From JBLMZI01 sp050258755 (GTDB lineage: Bacteria; Bacillota; Syntrophomonadia; Syntrophomonadales; DTU052): a stretch of DNA of 64,000 bases. Below the pieces are notes generated by a model that made no database searches, was not told the origin of the DNA, and saw nothing but the letters and a program-made list of their open reading frames with translations. Shown one piece after another: positions 45,937 to 53,133 of the stretch. How positions within the stretch are numbered: position 1 is the stretch's first letter; each line of letters starts with the position of its first letter. The stretch lies in assembly GCA_050258755.1 (NCBI GenBank), contig JBLMZI010000007.1, positions 1 to 64,000 of the forward strand, in the 5' to 3' direction. A program made the translations under genes and the position numbers.

Positions 45937-46212
45937 ATGAACGAAACCTTTGACCCCAAACAGATGTATTCCAACAGCATGGACGTCATGTCCAAATTCG
46001 GTTCTGCCGTGCAGGACATGAGTAAAATGAGCACTGAAACCGCACTGATGGTCAGCGGCCAGTGGATCACCATGATGGAAAGCAGTCTCGAAAAGAAAAA
46101 GGCGGCGGATGAGCAGTACTTCAAGTTTGTCCGCGACCTGAATTCCCGGATGCGGGATAATGCGCTGAAGGCTGCTGAAATGGCGAAGGCGCTCTTTTCC
46201 AGCAACCTGTAG
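45937..46212 (+). CDS. Small phasin-like helical protein
   Basis: 91 residues after a strong AGAAGGAGGAG site. It is all-helical by its pattern, amphipathic, without membrane or signal segments, and with heptad-like spacing of Met/Leu/Val. This fits the phasin type that coats polyester granules, but I infer it only from composition, length and the presence of a PHA-synthase-like gene 15 kb away. It has its own terminator. Confidence 0.5.
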   Translation: MNETFDPKQMYSNSMDVMSKFGSAVQDMSKMSTETALMVSGQWITMMESSLEKKKAADEQYFKFVRDLNSRMRDNALKAAEMAKALFSSNL

Positions 46213-46235
46213 CCCGCACCAGTTCGAATGAATCC

Positions 46236-46269
46236 AAGCCCGGAACTTCACCGTTCCGGGCTTTTCATT
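46236..46269 (+). terminator. Terminator after the phasin-like gene
   Basis: AAGCCCGGAAC (46236-46246) and GTTCCGGGCTT (46253-46263) form a perfect 11-bp stem with a six-base loop, followed by TTCATTT. Confidence 0.85.
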
Positions 46270-46392
46270 TCCGGATCAGGCCCCCTGACAGCACGCTCTT
46301 TGCCGCTATTCGGAGGCGGACATCAATGCAGGGAAAAACGGGGCGCGTGAAGAATCTGATGGATAGGAACTGGGTTGAGCAGGAGGTGTCCG

Positions 46393-47370
46393 ATGAACAT
46401 TTATGTGATCACCAATGCGGATGGAACCCTGGCAACGATAACCGAATGGCTGGAACAGACCGGCGATTATACCATCATCCACTGCGTCTCGGGACACGAG
46501 GCGGTTCAGGCCTTGCGCCGGGCCGAGACGGGGGCCGGTCCCGAACCGGATCTGATCCTGGTCGACCGGACCGAAAGTCTGTCAGCGATTGAATTGTGCC
46601 ACCTGATCCGGGTTCATCAGGCATACGCCGAAATCCCGGTTGTCGCCCTGCTCGACCGCAATGAGTCGGAACAGATTGATACCCTCCTGTATTTGCTCAA
46701 TCTGGACGTTCTGGTCCGGCCGTTTCATACCGCCGAATTTATGCTTCGGGTTCGGTCGGCTCTTCGTTACAGAGCGGAAGTGGTCAAGCGCGTGCAGCCC
46801 GTGGATGAATTGACTGAGGCGCGAAAAACGTCGGCACCGGTTCAGCGCGTCTGGAATCTGTCTCAGGATTCGGTGACCGGGCTTCCAGGGATGGAGCATT
46901 TCCAGGAAGCGTTAAGTGTTGAGTGGCGCCGCGGTCTTCGCGAGGATTCTGCGCTGTCCGTAGTGCGGATTGTGGTTGACAATTTCCGCGAGTATAGTGA
47001 ACACTATGGTACAATCAAAGCCAACGCACTGCTGCGGGAAATAGCGCAGATCGTAAAAACCGAGCTGCGCCGGGCGGGTGACGTTGTGGCACTGATTGCC
47101 GAGGGCCAAATCGGAGCGATTCTCCCGGAGACGGACCTGCTCGGGGTCACGGTGGTCTGTGAGATTGTCCGGACCGCGGTGTCCAATCTCAGAATACCCA
47201 ACGCGGTTTCGTTGTCCGCGCCCCATGTTACGATTACACTGGGGGCCGCAACGGTGCGCTGTTCGCAAATCGGTGATTGTCCGGACGTTATCGACTCGGC
47301 CGGGATTGCGCTCGTCGAAGCCATACAGGACGGTGGCAACCGGGTCAAAGCCATCAATTTAGGCCGCTGA
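46393..47370 (+). CDS. Receiver protein with degenerate GGDEF domain
   Basis: 325 residues from ATG 46393 after AGGAGGTG. Residues 1-125 form a CheY-like receiver with a candidate phospho-Asp at D58 (ILVDRTE). From ~155 a GGDEF-family fold follows ('DSVTGLPGMEHF', 'RIVVDNFREYSEHYG', 'ILPETD'), but the catalytic GGDEF loop reads A-E-G-Q-I at residues 236-240. The protein is therefore unlikely to make cyclic di-GMP. It may bind a nucleotide or act by dimerising. It precedes the nickel locus by about 50 bp, same strand. Confidence 0.8.
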   Translation: MNIYVITNADGTLATITEWLEQTGDYTIIHCVSGHEAVQALRRAETGAGPEPDLILVDRTESLSAIELCHLIRVHQAYAEIPVVALLDRNESEQIDTLLYLLNLDVLVRPFHTAEFMLRVRSALRYRAEVVKRVQPVDELTEARKTSAPVQRVWNLSQDSVTGLPGMEHFQEALSVEWRRGLREDSALSVVRIVVDNFREYSEHYGTIKANALLREIAQIVKTELRRAGDVVALIAEGQIGAILPETDLLGVTVVCEIVRTAVSNLRIPNAVSLSAPHVTITLGAATVRCSQIGDCPDVIDSAGIALVEAIQDGGNRVKAINLGR

Positions 47371-47421
47371 ACGCTTTAAGAGCTGTGAACGGCGAACGGT
47401 CTGCGTGTAGAGGGAATAGAC

Positions 47422-47847
47422 ATGAAAGTTGCTGTTGTTGACGGACAAGGTGGCGGAATCGGCCGACTGTTGGTCGAAAAGCTGCGTCAGGAATTCGGCG
47501 AATCCATCAGCATTATCGCGCTGGGGACCAACGCACTGGCTGCATCCGGAATGATGCGGGCCGGCGCGAATGAAGGCGCCAGCGGGGAGAATGCGATGGT
47601 TTTTTCGTTGCGGAAAGCGGACGCCATCGTCGGTTCGGTTGCGATTCTGGCGGCGAACGCCTTTTCCGGTGAACTGACACCGCGCATGGCGGAGGCAGTT
47701 GCTTCTTCCGATGCGGTGAAGGTTTTGCTTCCGATCAACCGCAGCGGGATTGAATTGGTGGGTGTTCTTGATGAACCGCTGCCCATGCAGGCGGAAGCGG
47801 TGGTCAATAAGCTCCGCCGGATGATAGAAACGAAAGACATGCGCTGA
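47422..47847 (+). CDS. DUF3842 family protein
   Basis: 141 residues with a Rossmann-like start 'VAVVDGQGGGIGRLLVEKL' and 'IALGTNALAASGMMRAGA', the conserved core of DUF3842, found mainly in anaerobic Bacillota. Function unknown. The name is by recognition of this pattern. It is 33 bp upstream of the FmdE-like gene and probably in the same transcript. Confidence 0.8.
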   Translation: MKVAVVDGQGGGIGRLLVEKLRQEFGESISIIALGTNALAASGMMRAGANEGASGENAMVFSLRKADAIVGSVAILAANAFSGELTPRMAEAVASSDAVKVLLPINRSGIELVGVLDEPLPMQAEAVVNKLRRMIETKDMR

Positions 47848-47879
47848 GGCATGCATATGTTGGATAGAGGGTGAAAACG

Positions 47880-48482
47880 ATGTGCAGGGATAAATCACCA
47901 TTGGAAAGAGCGGTTGATTTTCATGGCCATATCTGCCCTGGGCTGCTGATTGGCGTTCGGGCGGCTGCGCTGGCGCTGACATGGCTGAATGTCGACCCCG
48001 ATGAAGATGAGAATTTGGTCGCGGTCGTCTACAACGATGCCTGCGGTGTGGATGCGATTCAGGCGATATTAAGCTGTACGTTCGGAAAAGGGAACCTGAT
48101 TCACCGTGATATGGGCAAGAATGTATACATTATCGCGCGCCGCAGCGATCCGCGAGCGGTTCGTATCGCGCAGAAGCCCGGTGTCACAGATACGCTCGAC
48201 GGCCGGCGCTGGCGCGAAATCAGCCGGATCAGCCAACCTTCGGCAGCGGAAGAGGAAGAACGTGAAAACCTGCGTATGGCGATGTTTGAATACATCATGG
48301 GGCTTTCGGTTGAGGACTTGTTCAACATTACGGAAGTCAGCCTGGAACTCCCGGCCAAAGCGAGCATTCACAATAGCGTCATTTGCGCGGACTGCGGCGA
48401 ACTAGTGATGGAGCCGCGGGCCGCAGTCACTGAGCGCGGCCCGGTGTGCCCGGAATGCGTTGGAGGGAAAAGCAATGTGTGA
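47880..48482 (+). CDS. FmdE-family metal-binding protein with zinc ribbon
   Basis: 200 residues from ATG 47880, chosen because GAGGGTG stands eight bases before it. The N-terminal domain has 'FHGHICPG' (H15, H17, C19), the signature of FmdE, named for a protein of molybdenum/tungsten formylmethanofuran dehydrogenase loci. The C-terminus has a zinc ribbon, CADC...CPEC. The family's biochemical role is not settled. It overlaps the CooT-fusion gene by eight bases, so the two are coupled; the link to nickel and hydrogenase is by position. Confidence 0.85.
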   Translation: MCRDKSPLERAVDFHGHICPGLLIGVRAAALALTWLNVDPDEDENLVAVVYNDACGVDAIQAILSCTFGKGNLIHRDMGKNVYIIARRSDPRAVRIAQKPGVTDTLDGRRWREISRISQPSAAEEEERENLRMAMFEYIMGLSVEDLFNITEVSLELPAKASIHNSVICADCGELVMEPRAAVTERGPVCPECVGGKSNV

Positions 48483-49278
48483 AGCCAGCGTTTTCCTGCT
48501 GCGTGAAGGCAGGGAAGAACTTGTCATGGAAAAAGTCGATCGGGTGATTCCCGGTGCTGACGACATGATTGTGCTTGAGAGCATTTTCGGTGAGCGAAAG
48601 CTGGTGAAAGCCAGAATCGCGGAAATGGAACTGGTCCATCACCGGATTCTCCTTGAAGAAGTGATCGAGACGGTTCGACCGGCGACCGATGATGAGATTT
48701 GGCTGGATCTCGCCACCGACCATGGCCATTTTCATTCCGGTGATTCGGTCCGGCTGAACCTGTTCAAAGGGCGCAATATGCGGCCAGCCGCCATCGGCAC
48801 GTTGACCGATCCCGAAGTTTTTGTAGTCAAGGAAGGCGACACCGATGCGGTTCACTGTCACGCTCACGAAGGCAGTCTGACGATTGATCTGGGCCAGGAA
48901 GCCGACGGCTTGCTCACGGTTTATGCCCATGAAGCCGGCGAGCGGGAATTGTTTGCGAAAATCATTGTTGAAATCGGCCACCATCACCATCACGGGCTGA
49001 GCCCGGCCGGACTCGGGCTTGAGATCGTTCCGGCCAGTTACAGTCATGTTCACCTCGGGGACAACTATGAGGTGCAGGTCTTGAAAGATGGGAAACCATT
49101 TGCCGGGGCGGAAGTGCTGGCAACTTATTCGTCCCATAAAGGCGGCCAGTATCCGATCCGACTCGTTACTGACGCCGAAGGCCGTGCTCGGGTGCTTTTG
49201 TCAGCCCGCGGCAACTGGCTGTTTAGCGTAACCGATGAGAAGATCACCAGCACGTTTACGCTGATTAAAAGCTTTTAG
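48475..49278 (+). CDS. CooT-like nickel-binding domain fused to a DUF4198-like domain
   Basis: 267 residues from ATG 48475 (TTGGAGGG upstream). Residues 1-65 match CooT, a small nickel-binding protein of CO dehydrogenase loci whose Cys2 binds Ni(II): here M-C-E-A with Cys2. Residues ~85-267 resemble the DUF4198/NikK type of nickel-uptake accessory ('ASYSHVHLGDNYEVQVLKDG', 'KPFAGAEV'). The linking part is His-rich, with five consecutive His near residue 170 and further HGHFH and HCHAH sets. NikK-type proteins are usually exported, but this fusion has no signal peptide, so it should be cytoplasmic. It may buffer or deliver nickel. Confidence 0.76.
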   Translation: MCEASVFLLREGREELVMEKVDRVIPGADDMIVLESIFGERKLVKARIAEMELVHHRILLEEVIETVRPATDDEIWLDLATDHGHFHSGDSVRLNLFKGRNMRPAAIGTLTDPEVFVVKEGDTDAVHCHAHEGSLTIDLGQEADGLLTVYAHEAGERELFAKIIVEIGHHHHHGLSPAGLGLEIVPASYSHVHLGDNYEVQVLKDGKPFAGAEVLATYSSHKGGQYPIRLVTDAEGRARVLLSARGNWLFSVTDEKITSTFTLIKSF

Positions 49279-49312
49279 CCAGGGTTCAAGGCGTTTTTTC
49301 TTTCAATGTGAA

Positions 49313-49404
49313 GGAATCCGGTTCGCTGAAGCGAATATTAAACGGACAATGGCGGCAGGAAGCCGCTGAAGGGATTCCAACATTCAGGTCTAACACGAAC
49401 ACCT
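49313..49404 (+). promoter_or_regulatory. Structured RNA leader before the nickel transporter (candidate metal riboswitch)
   Basis: GGAATCC (49313-49319) can pair with GGATTCC (49372-49378), enclosing two hairpins: TTCGC/GCGAA (49322-49326, 49331-49335) and GCGGC/GCCGC (49352-49356, 49362-49366). The conserved-looking junction reads GGACAATG before the second hairpin and CTGAAGGG after it. It is followed by a long terminator and then nikMNQ. I could not assign a known class; a Ni/Co-sensing riboswitch is the natural guess from context. Confidence 0.5.
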
Positions 49405-49459
49405 AGCCATGAAGGTTTTGTTTCCGGCAGTAAGCCGGAAGACGCTTCATGGCTTTTTT
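49405..49459 (+). terminator. Terminator in the nikMNQ leader
   Basis: AGCCATGAAG (49405-49414) pairs with CTTCATGGCT (49445-49454), enclosing an inner hairpin TTCCGGC/GCCGGAA (49422-49428, 49434-49440), and is followed by six T. It stands 69 bp before the nikMNQ start, so read-through must be controlled or partial. Confidence 0.8.
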
Positions 49460-49527
49460 GCTCGGGGATACAGGCTCCGCTTGCCGTATTTACGGGAAGC
49501 GCTGCTGCCAAAAGAGGTTTTTTGAAC

Positions 49528-51549
49528 ATGCATATCCCGGATGGCTACTTGAGTCCGCAAACCGCGATCCCGTTCATCGGCATCATGATTCCGGTATGGG
49601 CCGCGGCGGCCAAGAAAGTGAAAAAGACGGTTGAACGGAAAGATATTCCGCGGCTGGCAAGCGGCGCGGCCTTTTCGTTCACCATAATGATGTTTAACCT
49701 GCCGATGCCCGGCGGCAGTTCGGCACACGCGGTCGGAGCGGTATTGCTGGCGGTTTTGCTTGGGCCCTGGGCAGCCTCCATCGGGGTATCGGTCGCTCTG
49801 ATCATTCAAGCGGTGATCTTTCAGGATGGCGGCGTTTTGGCCATCGGCGCCAACTGTTTCAACATGGGGGTTCTAATGCCATTTGCCGGGTATCTTGTCT
49901 ATCGCCTGGGCGCTGGAAAACAAGCGGGACAGGTCACGGCGCGTTCGATTGCGGCTGCCGCGGCCGCCGGCTATGTCGGGTTGAATCTTGCGGCACTGGC
50001 GACCGCGTTTGAATTGGGCGTGCAGTACGAATGGTTCAAGGCGGCGGACGGGACAGCGCTCTATTTTACCTACCCCTTAAAAACGGCCATAGCGGTCATG
50101 ATGTCGGAGCACCTGCTGTTAGCCGGCCCGGTCGAAGCGATCGTGACTTCTCTTGGGTTGCTTTATGCCGCAAAGAGCTTTCCCGAACGGTCACGGGCGA
50201 ATGGTGAAGATCTTGAAACCGGGTCCGAAGCGGTCGGGGGTGAATTGGAACGTCATGGTTTGCGGCGGATCTGGGCTGCGCTTGGCGTGCTGGTACTGGT
50301 GACACCGTTGGGCCTCTATGCAACCGGAACCGCTTTCGGCGAATGGGGCGCGGACGAGTTGCTTCGGCGTTTCGGCCGGATTCCTGAAGGATTTGCCCGC
50401 TTCGGCAATACCTGGCCACATGCGCTATTTCCTGATTACACGATTTCGGGGTTGTCTCAGATTGGCGCCGCTGCCGCGCTGGAATATGTCATTTCAGCCC
50501 TGATCGGTGTCTTGCTGGTTCTGGCCGGGTTATGGCTGATCGGGCGCTGGCTTATCGCCGGGCAGGACAGGGAAGCGGGAAAGATTGGTTCATCCGTCGA
50601 TGCGATGACGGGAATGATAGGCGGTCTGCCAGCCTGGATGCTGCAGCCGGACCAACCGGCCTTGGTGAACGCTGATCGGCCCGAAATTGGGTTTATCAAG
50701 CGCAGCCTGGTGAATCTGCAGCGGGCCTTAGCTGAGGAAATGATTCAGGAACGCCTGGCCTACCGGCCGGGCTTCTTGCAGGGCATTGATCCTGCCGTAA
50801 AAGTGATGACTCTGCTTGGATTAACCGTTCTCGCAGGCTTTTCACATTCGCCGGTCGCCCTGGTGCTGCTCTGGCTGTTCGCGATGATGGTGATGCGCCG
50901 CTCCCGATTGCCGGTCGGTGTGCTGCAGCGGCGGATCTGGGGGGTGATTCCGTTGATTACGCTGATCGTCTCGCTGCCCGGGATGACGAACTGGTTTAAT
51001 CCCGGCCACACCCTGCTGATCCTCTGGGAGTCGGGGAACCCCCATTTTCATATCCTCGGTTTGACCGTTCCGGGCCTGCTGGGTGTAACCCGGCAGGGAA
51101 TCGTTTCGTCCCTGATGCTGGTGTTTCGGGTTGGCATTTGTTTAAATCTATGCTGTTTGCTGACCTTTACCACGCCAGTTTCCAGACTGTTGGACGGACT
51201 GCGCAGCCTGCGGATCTCGCCGGTTTTTGTCATGATTCTGGAACTGACCTACCGGTACCTGATGATGATGATTCTCGTCTCGGTCGAGATGTTCGAAGCC
51301 CGGACCCTGCGGTCGGTCGGCCGGCTTTCGCTGGGCCGCCGGCAGGCCATGGTGGCTTCGGGAATCGCATCCTTGTTCGCCCGCAGCACCCGACTGTCCA
51401 ATGACGTGTTCGATGCCATGACCGCCCGGGGATACACTGGCGAATGCGAAACCAGGCCGGCCATGCGGTTCGGGCCGGCCGAAAAAACCTGGAGCATGAC
51501 GGTTTTTGGGATAGCAATACTTGTGATCGGAGCGATGATCTATGGTTAA
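49528..51549 (+). CDS. nikMNQ: Nickel ECF transporter NikM-NikN-NikQ triple fusion
   Basis: 673 residues from ATG 49528. The mature protein must begin M-H-I-P-D, because the N-terminal amine, His2 and His67 form the Ni(II) site in NikM; His67 is present (SSAHAVG). A TTG at 49522 would add two residues and break that site. Residues 1-215 are the NikM/CbiM substrate-specificity part. Residues ~245-345 are two membrane helices with a loop, like NikN. From ~395 to the end it is the NikQ/CbiQ transmembrane coupler, with 'EARTLRSVGRLS' and 'DAMTARGYTGE' contact motifs for the ATPase. NikO follows with an 8-base overlap. Confidence 0.88.
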   Translation: MHIPDGYLSPQTAIPFIGIMIPVWAAAAKKVKKTVERKDIPRLASGAAFSFTIMMFNLPMPGGSSAHAVGAVLLAVLLGPWAASIGVSVALIIQAVIFQDGGVLAIGANCFNMGVLMPFAGYLVYRLGAGKQAGQVTARSIAAAAAAGYVGLNLAALATAFELGVQYEWFKAADGTALYFTYPLKTAIAVMMSEHLLLAGPVEAIVTSLGLLYAAKSFPERSRANGEDLETGSEAVGGELERHGLRRIWAALGVLVLVTPLGLYATGTAFGEWGADELLRRFGRIPEGFARFGNTWPHALFPDYTISGLSQIGAAAALEYVISALIGVLLVLAGLWLIGRWLIAGQDREAGKIGSSVDAMTGMIGGLPAWMLQPDQPALVNADRPEIGFIKRSLVNLQRALAEEMIQERLAYRPGFLQGIDPAVKVMTLLGLTVLAGFSHSPVALVLLWLFAMMVMRRSRLPVGVLQRRIWGVIPLITLIVSLPGMTNWFNPGHTLLILWESGNPHFHILGLTVPGLLGVTRQGIVSSLMLVFRVGICLNLCCLLTFTTPVSRLLDGLRSLRISPVFVMILELTYRYLMMMILVSVEMFEARTLRSVGRLSLGRRQAMVASGIASLFARSTRLSNDVFDAMTARGYTGECETRPAMRFGPAEKTWSMTVFGIAILVIGAMIYG

Positions 51550-52342
51550 ACCGGCGGTTTTCAAACTGCGCGGCATTTCCTTCGGATATTCGGCCAGTCG
51601 GCCGATTTTCAAGGGGTTGAATCTGACGGTTGAAGAAGGCGAAATGATTTGCGTTCTTGGGGCCAATGGCTCAGGGAAATCAACGCTGTTAAAACTGCTT
51701 TGCGGGTTAAAACAGCCAACCAGTGGAACCTTTGGAGCATTCGGGCAAGCAATCAGTGCAGCGGCGCTGCGTGATGACCGATTTGCCCGCGATTATCACC
51801 GCCGGGTTGGATACATCTTCCAGGATTCCGAGGTGCAGATCATTACCACCAGGGTATGGGACGAAATCGCTTTTGGACCGAAGCAGCTTGGTCTGACGCC
51901 GGATCAGGTCTCCGAGCGGGTGAATGATATCCTGAACCTGTTAGGCATAACTCATCTGAAGGACCGGGCACCCGGCCGGCTGAGCGGCGGCGAAAAGAAA
52001 AAGGTGGCCGTCGCCTCAGTGCTCGTCATGAATCCCGATGTGCTGCTGCTCGACGAGCCGACCAACGGTCTGGACCCGAAATCCCAACGCTGGCTGATCG
52101 GGCTGCTGCTGGAACTGAACCGTGCCGGCCGAACCATCATGACTTCAACCCACAACCTGGCGCTGGCCCATGCCATTTCCCGCCGGGCGCTGATACTTTC
52201 AGAGGATCATCGTTTGATATACGACGGCCCCGCACAGGCCGCGATCGAAAACCGGGAATTGCTGCTGGCAGCGAATTTGATCGATGAATATCAACATACC
52301 CATGAAGGAGAAGCCCACGTCCACCTTCATCCCCATGGTTAA
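51542..52342 (+). CDS. nikO: Nickel ECF transporter ATPase
   Basis: 266 residues. Walker A 'GANGSGKST', 'ITTRVWDEIAFGPKQLGL' (a Q-loop/ECF feature), signature 'LSGGEKKKVAVA' and Walker B 'VLLLDEPTNGLD'. The C-terminus is His-rich ('HTHEGEAHVHLHPHG'), unusual for a CbiO-type ATPase and suggesting local nickel binding. As the sole ATPase it would work as a dimer with the NikMNQ fusion. Its start lies inside nikMNQ (51542 against stop 51549). Confidence 0.92.
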   Translation: MVKPAVFKLRGISFGYSASRPIFKGLNLTVEEGEMICVLGANGSGKSTLLKLLCGLKQPTSGTFGAFGQAISAAALRDDRFARDYHRRVGYIFQDSEVQIITTRVWDEIAFGPKQLGLTPDQVSERVNDILNLLGITHLKDRAPGRLSGGEKKKVAVASVLVMNPDVLLLDEPTNGLDPKSQRWLIGLLLELNRAGRTIMTSTHNLALAHAISRRALILSEDHRLIYDGPAQAAIENRELLLAANLIDEYQHTHEGEAHVHLHPHG

Positions 52343-52440
52343 GGCACGCTTCAATTGTCGTAATTATTCGATTTTGGATGTGACGATTCTTACCAGCAGG
52401 ATTTTGTTTTTCCCTAGCGAATAGGAACTAAAATTTAATA

Positions 52441-52539
52441 TCTCCGAGCCTGCTATTCTAAAGCGATCGCCATGAATTCCAGGCCGTTAGGGTACGCTGA
52501 GAAATTAACGTGCCTCCCAGTGTGGAAAGGAGAGCCAAA
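52441..52539 (+). promoter_or_regulatory. Molybdenum-cofactor (Moco/Tuco)-riboswitch-like RNA
   Basis: It reads CTCCGAGCC at the 5' side, CCAGGCCG in the middle, GCCTCCC, and GGAAAGGAGAGCC at the 3' side, in the order I associate with the Moco RNA motif. TCTCC (52441-52445) pairs with GGAGA (52529-52533) as closing stem P1; GCCTG (52448-52452) with CAGGC (52480-52484) as P2; CGTTA (52485-52489) with TAACG (52506-52510) as an inner stem. The element is on the plus strand, upstream of a hairpin, a terminator, and hypA. No Mo/W enzyme or cofactor gene is near. The assignment rests on memory of the consensus, so a covariance search is decisive. Confidence 0.6.
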
Positions 52540-52587
52540 GTTCGTTTCGGGGTCGATGTTTTCTTGTGTCGATCCCGGATAAACGTT

Positions 52588-52623
52588 AGCGCTTGTGGAG
52601 TCTTTTTCACCGGGCGCTTTTTT
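52588..52623 (+). terminator. Terminator after the Moco-like element
   Basis: AGCGCTTGTG (52588-52597) pairs, with wobble, with CACCGGGCGCT (52608-52618), then six T. A second hairpin, CGGGGTCGA/TCGATCCCG (52548-52556, 52569-52577), stands between the riboswitch-like core and this stem and may take part in a switch. Confidence 0.75.
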
Positions 52624-52637
52624 GTTTTTGTATCTTG

Positions 52638-52684
52638 GTAAATAATAACACATATGGGATAATTTAAAGTAAAAAATTATTTAC
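52638..52684. promoter_or_regulatory. Inverted repeat ahead of hypA, candidate operator
   Basis: GTAAATAAT (52638-52646) and ATTATTTAC (52676-52684) are perfect inverted repeats with a 29-base spacer in an AT-rich stretch. Candidate -10 boxes TATGAT and TGCTATAAA follow at about 52700-52720. The region is thus a likely independent promoter for hypA, possibly controlled by a dimeric regulator. Confidence 0.4.
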
Positions 52685-52785
52685 TATTTGTTATGCAATG
52701 TATGATAGAATGCTATAAAACATTCTGTAGCAATCCATGAGAAGACGGACTTTTCGGGGAATAACGCAAAAGGGCGAACAACGAA

Positions 52786-53130
52786 ATGCATGAAATGTCA
52801 TTGATGCAGAGCGTGTTGGATACGGTCCGGGCTGATGCTTGCGAGCGCGGCATGAGCCGGGTGATAAAAGTGAGCCTTGTGATCGGCGAGATGTCCATGG
52901 CTTTGCCGGACAGCCTTCGCTTCGCGTTTGACGTATTGACAGAAGACGAGCTTTTTCGCGGCAGTGCGCTCGAAATCGAGCAAAGGCCGCTGATTCTGCA
53001 CTGCCGAAAGTGTGAAGCCCAGAGTAAGGCTTCCAACCACTATCTTTTCACCTGCGCTTCCTGTGGAAGCGGCGAGGTCGATATTATCGGCGGGCGCGAG
53101 CTCTATATTGATTCATACGAGGGAGAATAA
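52786..53130 (+). CDS. hypA: Hydrogenase nickel-insertion protein HypA
   Basis: 114 residues. It begins M-H-E-M, giving the His2/N-terminal nickel site of HypA. The zinc site is formed by CRKC and CASC in the C-terminal half. HypA passes nickel to the hydrogenase large subunit together with HypB. It is 3 bp from hypB, so the two are coupled. Confidence 0.96.
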   Translation: MHEMSLMQSVLDTVRADACERGMSRVIKVSLVIGEMSMALPDSLRFAFDVLTEDELFRGSALEIEQRPLILHCRKCEAQSKASNHYLFTCASCGSGEVDIIGGRELYIDSYEGE

Positions 53131-53133
53131 CCG

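Noticed and set aside
49416..49470. Resemblance of AAGCCGGAAGACG to the 3' box of cobalamin riboswitches
   Set aside because: The rest of the cobalamin core (the conserved 5' blocks and the CCCGC-ACTG region) is not found upstream, and the bases are inside the terminator stem.
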